The notes under the pieces were generated by a model. It was not told where the DNA came from. It made no database searches and saw only the letters and a list, made by a program, of their open reading frames with translations. 64,000 bases of DNA, from NCBI GenBank assembly GCA_003013855.2, contig ML058433.1:2665966-2729965 (forward strand). Direction: 5' to 3'. The DNA comes from Liriodendron chinense (lineage: Eukaryota > Streptophyta > Magnoliopsida > Magnoliales > Magnoliaceae). Below are positions 46,435 through 58,520 of the stretch, piece by piece. Position 1 is the stretch's first letter. Every line of letters starts with the position of its first letter. The position numbers and the translations under genes are program-made.

Positions 46435-46640
46435 GGGGCCCACCTAACTGCCCATAGTGGGCAGCATGTGGAGCCCACCAGACTGCCCAACGTGGGCAAC
46501 GTGTTGGGTCCACCACTCTGGCCACATGGACAGCATGTGGGGCCCACACGGCTGTCTGCATGGGCAGTGTGTGTGGCCAACACAGTTGTCCCAAGGGCAG
46601 CATGTGGAGTCCACACAGGTTGCCTAAGTGGCAGCACTGT
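46435..46640. repeat. degenerate minisatellite with GGGCAG hairpins
   Basis: About five to six units of roughly 36-40 bp, each with a CTGCCCA...TGGGCAGCATGTGG-type core, so that each unit can form a small hairpin. Spurious open frames cross it on both strands because of its GC content. Confidence 0.75.
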
Positions 46641-48289
46641 GGGATCTGCCTGATGTGTGGTTTAAGATTTCCCATCACATGTCTTTTATACTTAATGTAC
46701 ATAATAAATAGACCAAATGGAAAAGAAAGAAGTTGAAAATAGCTACTCACTAGAAAGTGTGTACGTTGGTCTCTCTCTCTCTCTTAGCTAAGGGGGGTGC
46801 GCGCGCGCGCGCGGGGGAGGGAGGGGGAAGAACTGATGAACTTGCCACATCAAAGCCATGCATGGTCTACATGCTCCAAAAGTGTAGATTTGTCGGGCAT
46901 AATTTGTTATATATGGGGGTTAGGGCACTTTTTAAGGAAAACTATTAAACTACTTATCTCATCCATTAATCTTAGCAAATTTCTCACAAAAGTAGATGGG
47001 GTCCAATGGTGTATCCTTAACCATACACGCTCAAAACGAATTGTGGCCACCCAAGTGGTCATCTCAACCATAAGCATCAAGGTACATAGCCTCTGGTGCA
47101 TGATAGAAGGTTTGGATCATACATAGGAATCAGGCCAAGATCAATAACAAGCAATTAGTACTTCTAATCCAAAGATTTTCGTGATCAGATACCAATTTCG
47201 CAGTAGTTTAATAAAATAAACAAAGATCAATGGATGAATCAAAGGATCAAAGACTCATCTTCCATGATCTAGAAGATATGTCCGTCGGATTACGTTTTTA
47301 ATGGTTCATTTGATGATCTGACGGTTAATTTTGGGTTTAGATGGCCCAAATAAAATATCCAAGGGGTCGATCGAAGATCCAACAATCACATTGTCTTAGA
47401 TTTAGAATAGATGGCTTGGATCGAAGATGCAAGGCGTGGATCTTCGACACAACAGTGGGATCGCCCCAGGTTGAAGATCAAAGGCGCAGATAAAAAATTC
47501 AACGGTCGAATCGTCCCAAATTTCAAAAAAAAAAAAATTGTTCCCTAAAATTGGTGATGTATTACAATCGAACACAAGTCGAGCATGATTAGGTAGGGCA
47601 CTATAGTGAAATAAAACAAAAGAAAGATAAAAAAAATTGGAAAAAATAAAAGAAGTGATGGTTTACCCTTTTTTCCAAATTTTTTATTTTCCAAAATGGT
47701 CCATTCCACTTCTATTTGTACTGGCTCTCACTCGATGCACTACTTCACAATCATATAACCATGGATGACCCAATACTATACGACATGCATCCATTTATGC
47801 TACATCATAGCAAACCTCATCCTTTATGCCGTTTCCTAATTAACAAGGATATAAGGCATCTAGCTCTACAAGACTTCTATGCCTTTCTTAAACCACTGAA
47901 TTTGGAATAGCCATGGATGACGTTGTTTCTTTGGCTGCAATTTATCTACCATCTCCTTCGACACAAAATTCTCATTGTTCTCTCATCAATTAAGATGGTG
48001 TAGATCTACCCATTTGATGTAGAAATTGCAAAAAAAATGTTATGACACAACCACCTATCTTCATTCTTTTATTGCAAAAAAAAAAAAAAATGCATTGAAG
48101 AAAAAGAAGCTCCAACCAACAGCAAAAAGATTGGAAAATCATCCCAACTCAAAAGCCAAAGAAACAAAAGAGATACAAAGACAAGCTGAAAAAAATAAGA
48201 AGCCACAACAAAGGCAAAGAAACACCATGACAAGATATTTGTGGTCTCCAATGAAGCTTCCACCAAACGAACTAATGGCATTTTAAATA
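46641..48289. other. intergenic DNA with microsatellites
   Basis: Contains (CT)7 at 46771-46784 and (GC)n at 46799-46813. A region at 47240-47520 has loosely repeated words of the form GATCGAAGATCCAA. Poly(A) tracts lie at 47527 and 48075. No protein is recognised; the plus-strand frames here are lysine-rich artefacts. Confidence 0.5.
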
Positions 48290-49194
48290 GCACAGCATCT
48301 GTTCCTTGGAGGTTTGCCCAAGAATCATCCTCACACCAATTCCCCATATTTCCTTAGCATGATAGTTCTCCGCAAAGTGTTTGGCTCTTCATCAAACCTC
48401 AAACACCACTTGACTAAACCCTTTTTTCTCTCACCTTGCCCAGAAGGACAAACCAACAACATTCTTCTTTAATTTATGAGCACCCTACCAATTCAGTAAA
48501 TGAAACTTATGGACCTCTCTATTCCCTTCCCATAAGAAGTCACTATGCAATTCGAGGATAGCCAGAGCCAACTAGATAAGCACAATCCTACCCCTAAAGA
48601 CACGTAGGAGTTTTTTCCATCCCGCTAGTCTCTTTTCAATCTTCTCAAAATCCAAATCCCAAAATTATTGAGCCGAGGGATTACCTACAAGAGGCCAATT
48701 ATATGGTTGAGAGACTTAACTTTTCTACATCCTATGCGGACACAAGGCGTTGAGTAATAGCTTTAGAAATCTTCACTCCTGTCATAGAGCTTTTTTTCCA
48801 TTCAAGCAGAGAGCATAAGTTGCCTCAAAGCATTCAAGGACACCTTTAAGCCATTCACTTGCTCAAGGGAAGCACCATAGATAACAAGGGCATCATGCAA
48901 AATGAATGTCAAAATTGATATCTCAGGAGATTCAACATACTCGTTGATCAACCACAAGTTGGAAGCTTTTATGTGAGGTAAACACAGACTTTAACAACAA
49001 TAGGAAACAAAGAATGGGGTATAAATGGTCACCGTGTCTAGCATGTCTTGAGCCCTAGAAAACCCAATCAAAGATCCATTGAATAAGATCAAGGAGGCTG
49101 AAACACACCCTCAATCCACTTTATCCACTCAAGCATAAAACCCATCCTAGATAGTGAATAATAAAGGAAATTCTAACCCATATTACAAACAATA
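48290..49194 (-). pseudogene. L1-type LINE, C-terminal reverse transcriptase part
   Basis: The minus-strand broken reading begins next to element B with MGFMLEWIKWIEG-like sequence (49080-49150). It continues with SLEQVNGLKVSLNAL (near 48850), RLAGWKKLL (near 48620) and, at the 3' end, GEDDSWANLQGTDAVLFKM (48280-48345). This is the order of a plant L1 reverse transcriptase and its C-terminal region. Almost every segment has stops. The upstream part lies on the far side of element B at 62796-62908. Its 3' end and poly(A) tail are not identifiable. Confidence 0.65.
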
Positions 49195-49199
49195 CCTGC

Positions 49200-49946
49200 T
49201 GTTAAGATCAAAAACTGGTTATGAATAATAGGTTGTGGATAAAAAGGATTCTCCTCCTTGTAGTGAACAATCCTCTGAAGACAGCCTCCTCTACTTCACC
49301 TAAAAATCATAGACGAAATTAAGGGTGGCCGGCGCTTGGTAGTTAGACCTCTGATGCTTAAGTCATTAATGAGCTTTTGGCAAAGATGAAGTGTGAAACG
49401 TGTTAAGATGTTGCGTACCTTCATCGTAAATAGAAAACCCTATTTATCAAGATTCTACTGGAATAGTTTGTTACGTAGATGGTTAAGATTTTCCTGATTC
49501 CAAGGGATAAGATGTTATCTTATCGAAACCTAGACAGGTTAGAAATCTAGATAATCACATTTGAAGGATATAGATCCCTTTATTCCTATGTTGACAAAAC
49601 AGCCGTATATAAACAGATCAGAGCGGATCTGTAATTTGGGCCAACTCCTGAACTATCTAAACTGCTGGGAATACTACTCAGGATATATTCTTGATGATTG
49701 ATTAGTGACCAGGCTTGCTCGATAGTCGAGTAGTTGATCAGTGATCCGATCTACTCAAATAGTCTCAAGGAATCAAAGTGCGTCCATTCTTGTTCACTGA
49801 ATAATCTCTCGTGCTGATAAGCTCGCAGGTCCTAGTTTCAGGACAAAGGCACTCGCATGTTACACGTTAACCAAGTGAGACTGCTCAGCAACGTTTCTTG
49901 TTTACTTATAAGAGCTACAAACTTCGACCAACTTTATTTTATAACA
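49200..49946 (-). repeat. 3' LTR of element B
   Basis: 747 bp. It shares the central AAGGGTGGCCGGCGCTTGG segment with the LTRs of element A but is otherwise diverged and lacks the 45-bp repeats. Confidence 0.95.
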
Positions 49947-49960
49947 GATGCCCCGCAAGT
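49947..49960 (-). other. polypurine tract of element B
   Basis: ACTTGCGGGGCATC on the minus strand directly precedes the 3' LTR. Confidence 0.8.
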
Positions 49961-50113
49961 CTCTTACTTAGAGCATCTAAGGGACTTGTGTTTTTTTCGT
50001 ATTCTACATGTAACCGCCTGACACGTTTTTCGAAGAAGAATCGCCGTATATGATTGACATCTGCATTTAATGAGTGCCAGCTTTTCGGCCGAGGAGAGTG
50101 AAGCGGCGTTCGC

Positions 50114-50216
50114 CACGTGTTCGGAATTTAATGCATGTGCTCGTTCGGCTGTCATGCCAAATGAGGGGACGCAGCGTGTCACTCAAATCGCTGAAGAGAA
50201 TGATTGCATATATATA
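50114..50216 (+). promoter_or_regulatory. G-box plus TATA-like box before the antisense gene of element B
   Basis: CACGTG at 50114-50119 and TATATATA at 50209-50216, upstream of ATG 50384. The stretch between them also resembles element A (TCGGCTGTCATGCCAAA against TCGACTGTCATGCCAAA; GCGTGTCAC in both). Confidence 0.6.
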
Positions 50217-50749
50217 CTCGTATGTCTGGTGCTTTTTTCGTTATTCAGCTTGGGATTTTCTTTCTTTAGGTGGAAGTTTTCTCATTCTTCTTCCATTCCT
50301 TCCTTCTGGCGAGACCTCTCATCTGAGGTATTTCCTATCACTCTTTCTTCCATTTTCTTTCCTTCAAGTTTTCTATCTTTTCAATGGCGCGAGGATCTGA
50401 TAGCGAAGCAGTCCCATTAGGGGAAGTTACTCCAGATTCTTCTTCCTCGAATGGCGCACAAGTACCGGTTGGGAGGTACTCTACGTCTAGATATCCCTCT
50501 CAAATAAGGGAAGAGGAGTTAGAGGCAATCCGAGTGAAATATCGAGTCCCAGATTCAATAAGATTTCAATTACCTCAGGAGGGCAAAACTGTTGATTCTC
50601 CTCCGTCAGAGTGCATTGCTATTTACAAGTATTTCTTTGAACTTCGCGTGCGTCTTCCCCTTCACCCATTTATTCAAGATGTGCTTCACATCTATAAGAT
50701 AGCTCCTGGACAACTCATAGTTAACGGATGGAGGGTAGTAATAAGTGCC

Positions 50750-50790
50750 TATATTCCTTGGAGGGTAGTAATAAGTGCCTATATTCCTTG
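50750..50790 (+). repeat. short in-frame tandem duplication in the antisense gene
   Basis: TGGAGGGTAGTAATAAGTGC and the following bases to ATTCCT are repeated head to tail with a 30-bp period, repeating WRVVISAYIP. Element A has one copy. Confidence 0.9.
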
Positions 50791-51769
50791 GAAACAAGCT
50801 GGAAACGATGAACTTTCTGCTGATGAGTTCTTGAAGATGTTCCAAATGAAAAAAACTCCCTCCAGTGAAGGCTGGTACTACCTTACGTATTGGCACCGGG
50901 AGAACTTTGTTCTTGAGAAACCTTCTTCCAATTATCCCTGATGGAAGAGACAATGGTTTTATGCCTCTGGAAATTGGGAATCTAATGAGGGTTCAACTCT
51001 TGGAGAACATAATGTTAGTCTTTTTTTTTTTTTTTTGTGAAGGTTGGTAAATTCCTGCTTCTATATGAATGTCGTTACGATTTTTCCCTTTTAACTTACT
51101 GATTATGTTGTAGGCATTCCGGTCAGGAGGAAACCTAGCTTAAGAGGAGGGATCAACAAGAAGATTGTTGAAGTCTACAGGCTGTCAAGGGACACACAAG
51201 ACATCAGATCGACCCTAAAACCTTCGAATCTTGCTGAGTCCGATCTCATTTCTGGAGAAGAGATCATGACTGACGAGAGGGGGCAGAAGAGGGGATGCCT
51301 TCCTCCTTTGAAAGGCTCTGCTCCAAAGCGGCAAAAGAAGACAGCGGCTGGACCACCTCAACCAGCAAGGCAAGAGAATGAGGATGCTCAGAGCTCTCAG
51401 AGAAATTCACCGAGCCATCCTTCTGAGCCTCCCTCTGTTCCAACCCAATGTACAAAATATCGGTATCGCACCATGTATTGCACCCTTGGGATATTGATAC
51501 GTATCGAGTATCGCATGGGATATATCGTTTGTATCGGGTAATGTATCGCACTTTTTGGGAAACATGGGGAAACATTGAGTTATTGATTGAATTTTTTAAT
51601 GAAACTTCGGGGATTGTTATTTTATACCTTCATACATACTTGTAAATCATAAAATCTCAAAAAATAGCTTAATATAATAGATTTCCTTTGTAAAGGGTCC
51701 GAAACTATGCGCTAGTTAACTGAACTAGTGCAAGTATATTCAAATTCAATGCATAATATTTTCACCTGC

Positions 51770-54335
51770 TTATGTCAAGTGGACCACACCACAAAAGGCA
51801 GTGGGGACAATGATTTTCACTGTTAAAACATTCCTAGGGCCCACCATGATGTTTATTTGACATCCAAACTGTTCATAAGGTCACACGGACCTAGATGAAG
51901 GGTAAAAACAAATATCAGATTCATCCAAAACTTTTGTGACCATCAAGAAGGTTTCAATGGTAGATGTTCAATCTCCCACTGCATTCTGCAGTGCGGTCCA
52001 CTTGATCATTGGATCTGTCTTTTTTTTGGGTTAAACCCTTATAACGATGTCGCCAAATGGAAGGACGGTTTGGATATACCATGAACCTCATGGTGGGGCC
52101 CATAGAAATTGGTGACGTCAATACACCAGGGAGCTCTGGTGTGCGGTGCACCAGCTAATCCGCTCCCGTTTACCCCGGATCCACCGAGGTGGGTGGGACC
52201 CCTTGCCGTGGGGCCATTGTGATGTATGTGACTACATCCATGCCATCCATCCGTATTGAAAGTTCATTTTAGGGCATGATCCAAAAAATAAATCAGTTCC
52301 AAATCCCAGATGGGCCATAGTACAGGAAACAGTGTTGATTTACCATTAAAAACTTCCTCTCGGCCACAAAATCTTTAGATCAAGATGATATTTTTGTGGT
52401 CTCTTCATCTAGACGTTTGTGACCTTATTAACAGGTTGGATGGAAAATAATGGCAAATAAAAATTCCAGTGAAATCCATGAAGTTTTCAATGGTATATAT
52501 TCAATCACAATTGTTACTATGGTGTGGTCCACCTAAGATTCGAGTCAGTTTCATTTTTTGTGCCACACCCTAAAATGATCTTTCAAAATGGTTGGATGGT
52601 GTGGATTTAAGACATATACATTACTGTGAACCCCACCGTCGAGGGTCCCACCCACGTTGGTGGATCCGGGGTCTCACCTAATCCGCTCCCGTTTCACACA
52701 GGGGCGCAACTTGGGTAAGACCCAGAAGCAGCAATGTGGGTGGGACCTTAGCCGTAGGAGCCCACCTCTCTGTATGAATTGTATATCCATGCTGTTCATC
52801 TTCTTTTACAGCTTATTTTATGCCATGGTACCAAAAATAAAGCAGACCCAAATTTTGGGTGGACCACACCAAGAGAAACACTGGTCAATGACCATTGAAA
52901 ATCTTCTGTGGGCTAGAAAAGTTTTCTATCGACCTGATATTTGTTTTTTCCTTTCATCCCTGTCTACGTGACCTTATCAACAGATTGGTTGGTTAATAAA
53001 CATTACGGTAGACTCTAGGAAGTTTTTAATGGTAAGCGTTCAATGAACGCTGCTTCCTGTTGTGTGGTCCACCTAAAATGTGCATGTGCTTCATTTTTGG
53101 GACTACATCCTAAAATAATATGAAGAAACATGTGGACGGTATGGATATACAATTAATATCGTCCATGTGGGCCATACGGTAGGGGTAACACCCACTAAGT
53201 TGTTACCGGTGTAACACCTAATTCCCGCCCTTCACATGCGGATCCATGTTCTGTGCTGGGAACCTAGGTAGGGCCCACTGTGATGTTTTTATGAAATCCA
53301 TCCCGTCCATCCGCTTTGTGAAATCATTTTAGGATATCATACCAAAAATTAGCCGAATCCAAGACTCAAGTGGGCCAAAAATGAGGATTGAATGTACGCA
53401 ATTGAAATATTCGTGGGGCCACATAAGTTTTAAATAAGGCTAATATTTGCGTTTTCAGTTCATCCCAGTAGGAATGACATTATGAACGGTATTGATGGCA
53501 TATAAACATCACTGTTGATGCTAAAAAATGGTCAACAGACGAGATGGGAGGTCCTCCAATCTGGACGGTTGGATGGAATTGAACTTCTCCCGGGGAGCGG
53601 TCTGGATTGAAGATTTCTTAGATCCTGCGAAACATGCAAGAAAGATAAAGGGGGTAGCTGGGGTTCAGCCATTAGCCCTCCGATGCCTAAGTCAGTTGGA
53701 TCTTGAAAAATTGAATATCTCCCTTTAGATCAGTTTTAGTCTCGTACCTTGATAATGAAGAGAACGTATTCATTTATAGACTTAGGTTGTAAAGCTATCT
53801 TCCTTTTGGGGAGACGTGATTCTCGTGGGTTGCCAACTGGGCTTCCGAGATCTTAGGATTTTCCGGTAACAAACGAGGATCTCGATCCCTATTCACTGGG
53901 ACTGGCGATCCTTCCTCCTGACATCACGGCGTGGGCCTACGATCACGGGTTTTGCAATTCAGCTCGTTCGAGGTCAGCCCCTAGAACTTTTGCTGAGACG
54001 ATCTTTATCATATCGGATCAAACCGACCAGCTTTTATCAAGTCGGCCTGACCCGACCTGTATTCGGAGTCTGAAGCGGTCGGCTCGACCTTTCCAGGTCG
54101 GTACAATCTTCACTTTTCAGGTCGGCTCTTTACCCACAACAATCACTATGGACCCAGGGAAGTTTCAACGGTGAGAATTTTCCTACCCACCTTTCATTTA
54201 GTGCGGCCCACTTGAGTCTTGGATCCAGTTCATTTTTGGTATAATGTCCTAAAATGATCGCACAAAGAGCATGGACAGGTTGGATTTCTTAAAAACATCA
54301 AGGTGGGCCCTACCTAAGTTGCCAGCGCAAGAACT
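51770..54335. repeat. array of fold-back elements inside hAT copy 3
   Basis: At least four units of the GTGGACCACACC/GGGCCCACC family. One (52170-52670) has clear inverted ends (ACCCCGGATCCACC and GGTGGATCCGGGGT) and is flanked on both sides by CTAATCCGCTCCCGTTT. The last unit (53250-54330; ends GGTAGGGCCCAC and GTGGGCCCTACC) is split by a solo LTR. No coding capacity. Confidence 0.75.
53513..54141 (-). mobile_element. solo LTR of a third Tat-like family
   Basis: 629 bp, TGTTGATGC...CCCACAACA, with a perfect 5-bp target duplication ATCAC (53508-53512 and 54142-54146). It shares the segment AGCCCTCCGATGCCTAAGTC (53675-53695) with the LTRs of elements A and B (GCCCTCCGAAGCTTAAGTC in A), so it belongs to a related family. 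The minus orientation is inferred from that match. A solo LTR arises when the two LTRs of an element recombine. Confidence 0.9.
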
Positions 54336-55242
54336 TCGTGCGCAAGGCTTTCGTTGGGAAGCTGTGTCCGTTAAAAGAGGGGTCGAAACCCTTTCTTTTT
54401 CACCAGAGGGGGTTCCACCGTTCGGGAAACCCTAAAACCCCCGCTAAATCTCGCCCACGACTCTGCTCACTCCGGATTTTTTGGAATTTTTTGAGATTTT
54501 TGCACTCACCTACCACCGACGCACCTCTTCGATTCGAATGGCCACCAAATGTTGCTTCTGGTCAAGGAAATCTCCTCTACAAGTACCGAAATCCACCCTT
54601 GAAAGTTTCTCTTTTTTTTTGTATTTTTTTCTGATTTACGCTGTCCGACATCCCCATTTTGGTAGTTAGCTATAGTAGCCTCATGAACGAATAGGTGTCG
54701 CACAGCCATGTATCGTGAAAGAACATGTAAATATCATTGATATCGCACGATATTTAGCGATATTTATTGAAATATCGTTCGATACCAAGGAGTCGGCCAA
54801 ATTTTTTATTTTCTTTGTCTCTTCCTACGTGTTTCGTATCGTCGGACTGCGATACCGAAAATATCGGCCGATATTATCGATATTGCGAACATTGTTCCAA
54901 CCGATACTGCTGTAGTAGCGGCTTCTGTTCCGGTTGTTCCTCCATGGGAGCAACTGATTGTCGATCTTACTGATGCTCCTACGAGGGAGCACAGATCAGA
55001 ACCTAATCCTCCATCGCAATGAGAAGGTCGCGAGTCTGCTCCTGCTCACGATTCCACTCCTACTCGCGAGAGATCTGCTCACTCGGAAGCTGTTGGAAGA
55101 GAGCTAGTCGTAGCTCAGCCTTCTGGAGTGGGAACCAATTTACAAATTTCTTTTTTATTATGTCACTCCTTAATCCCTTGGTCCCCTTCCTGAGCCTAGC
55201 CCTGAAGATCTCACCCTGAACGCTGGAATGAAAACTGCTCAA

Positions 55243-55322
55243 GTGAGAAAATTCGCAGCATTACATGTATCCGAGTAAACTTTTCACCCCTCAAATAACT
55301 TTTATCTTTTATATTTGCATAG
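55243..55322 (+). other. intron in the antisense gene, element B
   Basis: GTGAGA...GCATAG, 80 bp, at the same place as the 78-bp intron of element A, between readings ending in a MKTAQ/VRLIQ-type motif and LDL. Confidence 0.65.
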
Positions 55323-56455
55323 TACTTGGACCTTATTGTAAGAACGAGCGTGATATTATGTCTGCCCGTCGAGTGATAAAAGAAGGGGAGGACAATATAA
55401 AGCTTCTAGAGCAAGCGATCCAGGGGAGAGATAATATTATGAAGGCTCGCGAAGCCTTGATTGAGAAGGCCAATGAGGAGAAGAAAATCCTCATAACAAA
55501 AATTCAAGTGTTAACTGAACGATATCAAAAGCTGGATCAAGAGCATGCTCGCCTTGGCGAGATGAAGGAGAAGATCGCAAGAGAGCGAAATCTTCCGTCA
55601 AGATAAGATAACAATAGAGCAAAAGAACGCTGATCTAGGGTCACGGCTCGAAGAATCCAGAAAGGATTTGGAGAAAGAAAGAGCGGCTCTTTTGGCGTTG
55701 ACCATAGAGAAAGAAAATTGGGAGAAGGAGAGAACAGCTTTGCTCGCAATGGTTGCAGAAGAGGGTCCACGCGTCGTCCAAGAATTCCACACTTCGTAGC
55801 TTTACAAAGAAGAATGTTATGAATCCTATGACGCTGGTCGCGACTTTCCTTTAAAAGTCGTTCAACTGATGGCCCCAGAGCTCGACTTGGGGAGCTTTGA
55901 GAGCGTTACAAACAAGGTCATAGCAGAAGAAAGAGAAGCAAGAGAAGCTGCTGCTCGTAAAGTTACTATGGTAACGGAGGCCACTGAAGCTACTGGAGTT
56001 CCTGAGGCCAGACCTGAAGCTGAGAGTCGAGCTCCTCCAACAATGGAAGATACGCTAGAACTAGCGACCAAAAATTAATCTTTATATGTCTTGAACATTT
56101 TTCCCTTCTTTTTCTTTTTATTTGAATCATTTTGGAAATTTGAACTTTTCTATGTTTAATTGCTAGTTGAATCAAAGCTTGTTCTGATTTCTTTATAATT
56201 GTTCAATCCATGAAAATGAATTGTGCTCAATCTGGGAGGCTTAGGTAGCTACGTCCACATAGAGATAGATTAATTTATCGACTGAGTCTTTGGTGCCAAG
56301 CAGAAGTCTTAGTTAAAAGAATGTTTAGTATTGTCTTCAGCATTATTCAGGTCCTTAAACAGGAGTAGCAACTAAGTTGTGAAAATTTTTAGTCGATAGA
56401 CTAGAATGAAATTTGCTTTATTTGGAAATAATTCACATGTCTAATACATGAATAT

Positions 56456-57420
56456 TTATGGATAATAACGAAGTAAATGTTCCGCGTGCCAAGGGCGACG
56501 TAAGGCTCTTCCTCGCATGTCTTCCAAATAATAAGTACCTGGTCGAACGACTTTAACAAGCCGATAAGGGCCTTCCCAATTAGGATCTAATGACTGAATA
56601 GTTAATCCAATGTTCTGTCTGAACACTAAGTCACCAACCTGAAAGGTTCTAAACTTGACCTTTGAATTGTGATATCGAATCTATCCTCTGTTGGTTGGCA
56701 GCTGCTCGAAGTCGAGATGCGTCCCTTCTTTCTTCTAAGAGATCCAGGTGGAATCTCAAAGATTCTTCATTTTCTCTTGGATCATAATGATCTACGCGAT
56801 AAGTAGGTATTTCGACTTCGACTAGGACGACCGCTTCCGTGCCAAATGCAAGGGAGAAAGGTGTTTCTCCTGTCGAAGAGCGAGTTATTGTCCTATAAGC
56901 CCACAAAACTTCTGGCAAACATTCTGGCCATACGCCCTTGCACTCTTCAAGCTTGGTCTTCAAATGATGTTTGATAATTTTATTAACTTCTTCCACATGC
57001 CCATTAGCTTGAGGATGATAAGGGGACGTGAATACATTGCGTATCTTCCATTTTTTGCAAAAATTTGTGAATACTACATTGTCAAATTGTCTCCCATTAT
57101 CAGTAACTATAGTATGAGAAAGCCCATAGCGACATATGATGTTTCTCCATATGAACTTGGTAGTCTGCTTCTCAGTAATAGTGGTCAGAGCTTCTACCTC
57201 AACCCACTTGGTAAAGTAATCAACAACCACAATTGTGAATCTGTTCTGGCCTTTTCCTTTAGGTAACGGACCGATTATATCGACCCCCCATTGAGCGAAA
57301 GGCCATAGGCCATCCATAAGCATCATTTATTCAAGTGGTAAGTGAGGTACTGGAGAATAGCGTTAACACTTATCACATTTCTTTGAGAATTCAATGGCTT
57401 CTGCTTTCATAGTGGGCCAG
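56456..57420 (-). pseudogene. integrase of element B
   Basis: An open frame of 225 codons (57326-56649) contains VDIIGPLPKGKGQNRF and DYFTKWVE, then TDNGRQFDNVVF and HPQANGHVEEVNK: all three catalytic acids are in place. The C-terminal module follows in another frame (PGTYYLEDMRGRALRRPW) to TAA 56458-56456. The N-terminal zinc finger (57330-57480) is partly readable. This is the longest intact pol piece of the window. Confidence 0.9.
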
Positions 57421-57433
57421 TAATAACCCTGTC

Positions 57434-58520
57434 TCATGGCTTTGTAAGCCATTGATCGTCCTTTGGGGTGATTGTCGCATGCTCCCTAATGTATTTCTCA
57501 AGCACGCGTTTAACTTCTTCTGGATGAAGGCACCTCAAATATGGTAACATGTAACTTCTTCTCAATAGCACCCTATCTTGAAGAGTATATCTGGTAGCAC
57601 GATATCGAATCTGCCAGGCTAATTTCTTATCTACTGGGAGTTCTCCATCTAGGAGGAAATGGATAATGGGATCCATCCAACATGGAGACAGTTGTGCCAT
57701 GGAAACCTGCTCGTTTATTACCTGGTCGATGCTCGGTGCTAAGAGATACTCAACAGGCACGGTCCGAACTAGATCGCCTTCGGAAGCTAATGCTAATTTC
57801 GCAAAGGAGTCGGCTAGCTTATTTTCTACTCGAGGGATGTGAATAAGCTTATACCTGTCGATATTGGCAAGCAGCTCCAATACCCTGGACTTGTAAATAG
57901 TCATTCTTTCTTCCTTTGCTTCGAATTCACAACAAGCTACGAGTCGATATGAACGATCAAGTTCTTGATTGCGAGCATATTAGCTAATTGAAGACCAACG
58001 ATCAGAGCTTCGTACTCTACTTTATTATTTGAGGCATGAAACTCGAATCATAAAGCACATTCAAACTGTGATCCATCTGGGGCAATGAGTATTAACCCTG
58101 CTCCAATTCCAGTCGAACAAGATGATCCATCCACATAGAGTGACCAAGATGGTCGTTCGCACGTTTGAGGTTTAATTTGAGAAGGTTTGATTGAAGGAGT
58201 TGCTGCCTCGATATGAGCGGGAGTAGGATAAGTGAACTCGGCGATGAAATCAGCGACAGCTTGTCCTTTCACAGCAGTTCGTGAGCAAAAAGTAATTTCA
58301 TGTTCGCTAAGTTCAATCGACCATTTGGTTAATCGCCCGGACACTTCAAGTTTCTGGAGAATGTCTTAGTGGTTGATCCGTAGGGACCATTATGGGATGT
58401 GCCTAAAAGTAAGGCCGTAGTTTTCATGCTGCAACCACCAAGGCCAAGGCGAGCTTTTCGATTTCTGGGTATCTAGTTTCAGCATCCACCATTGCACGAC
58501 TAATATAATAAACGGGTTTC
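57434..58520 (-). pseudogene. two RNase H domains of element B
   Basis: The gypsy-type RNase H is decayed (58345-58520). The archaeal-type one reads WSLYVDGSSCSTGIGAGLIL (58344-58048) and then, after a break, RVENKLADSFAKLA (57904-57434). The middle acidic block is split by frameshifts near 57930-58050. Confidence 0.8.

Larger units (their letters stand above)
51446..54894. mobile_element. hAT element, copy 3, nested in element B and itself interrupted
   Basis: 3,449 bp with ends CAATGTACAAAATATCGG and GATATTGCGAACATTG and a perfect 8-bp target duplication TTCCAACC (51438-51445 and 54895-54902). The left arm (51446-51760) matches copy 4 closely. The right arm (54690-54894) is full of CGATATT words. 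The middle (about 51770-54335) is fold-back DNA that contains a solo LTR. Another interior stretch, 54336-54690, holds no recognised gene. Confidence 0.85.
50384..56078 (+). pseudogene. antisense extra gene of Tat element B, interrupted by a hAT
   Basis: The best-preserved copy of the antisense protein: 185 open codons (50384-50941) with RYSTSRYPSQIREEELEAI, HPFIQDVLHIYKIAPGQLIV and NGWRVVISAYI, then ADEFLKMFQMKK and GWYYLTYWHRENF. A 27-bp in-frame duplication repeats WRVVISAYIPW. A stop (TGA, 50939-50941) precedes WKRQWFYASGNWE. After an intron ending TTGTAG (51114) the frame resumes with GIPVRRKPSLRGG and a basic KRQKKTAAGPP linker. It is then cut by a hAT (51446-54894). Beyond that come DLTDAPTREH, an 80-bp intron (55243-55322) and a long charged coiled coil (55340-55780), ending at TAA 56078. 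The domain order matches element A. Function unknown; the coiled coil suggests oligomerisation. Confidence 0.8.

Noticed and set aside
46413..46653. Overlapping frames on both strands
   Set aside because: Produced by the GC-rich minisatellite; the protein repeats follow the DNA repeats.
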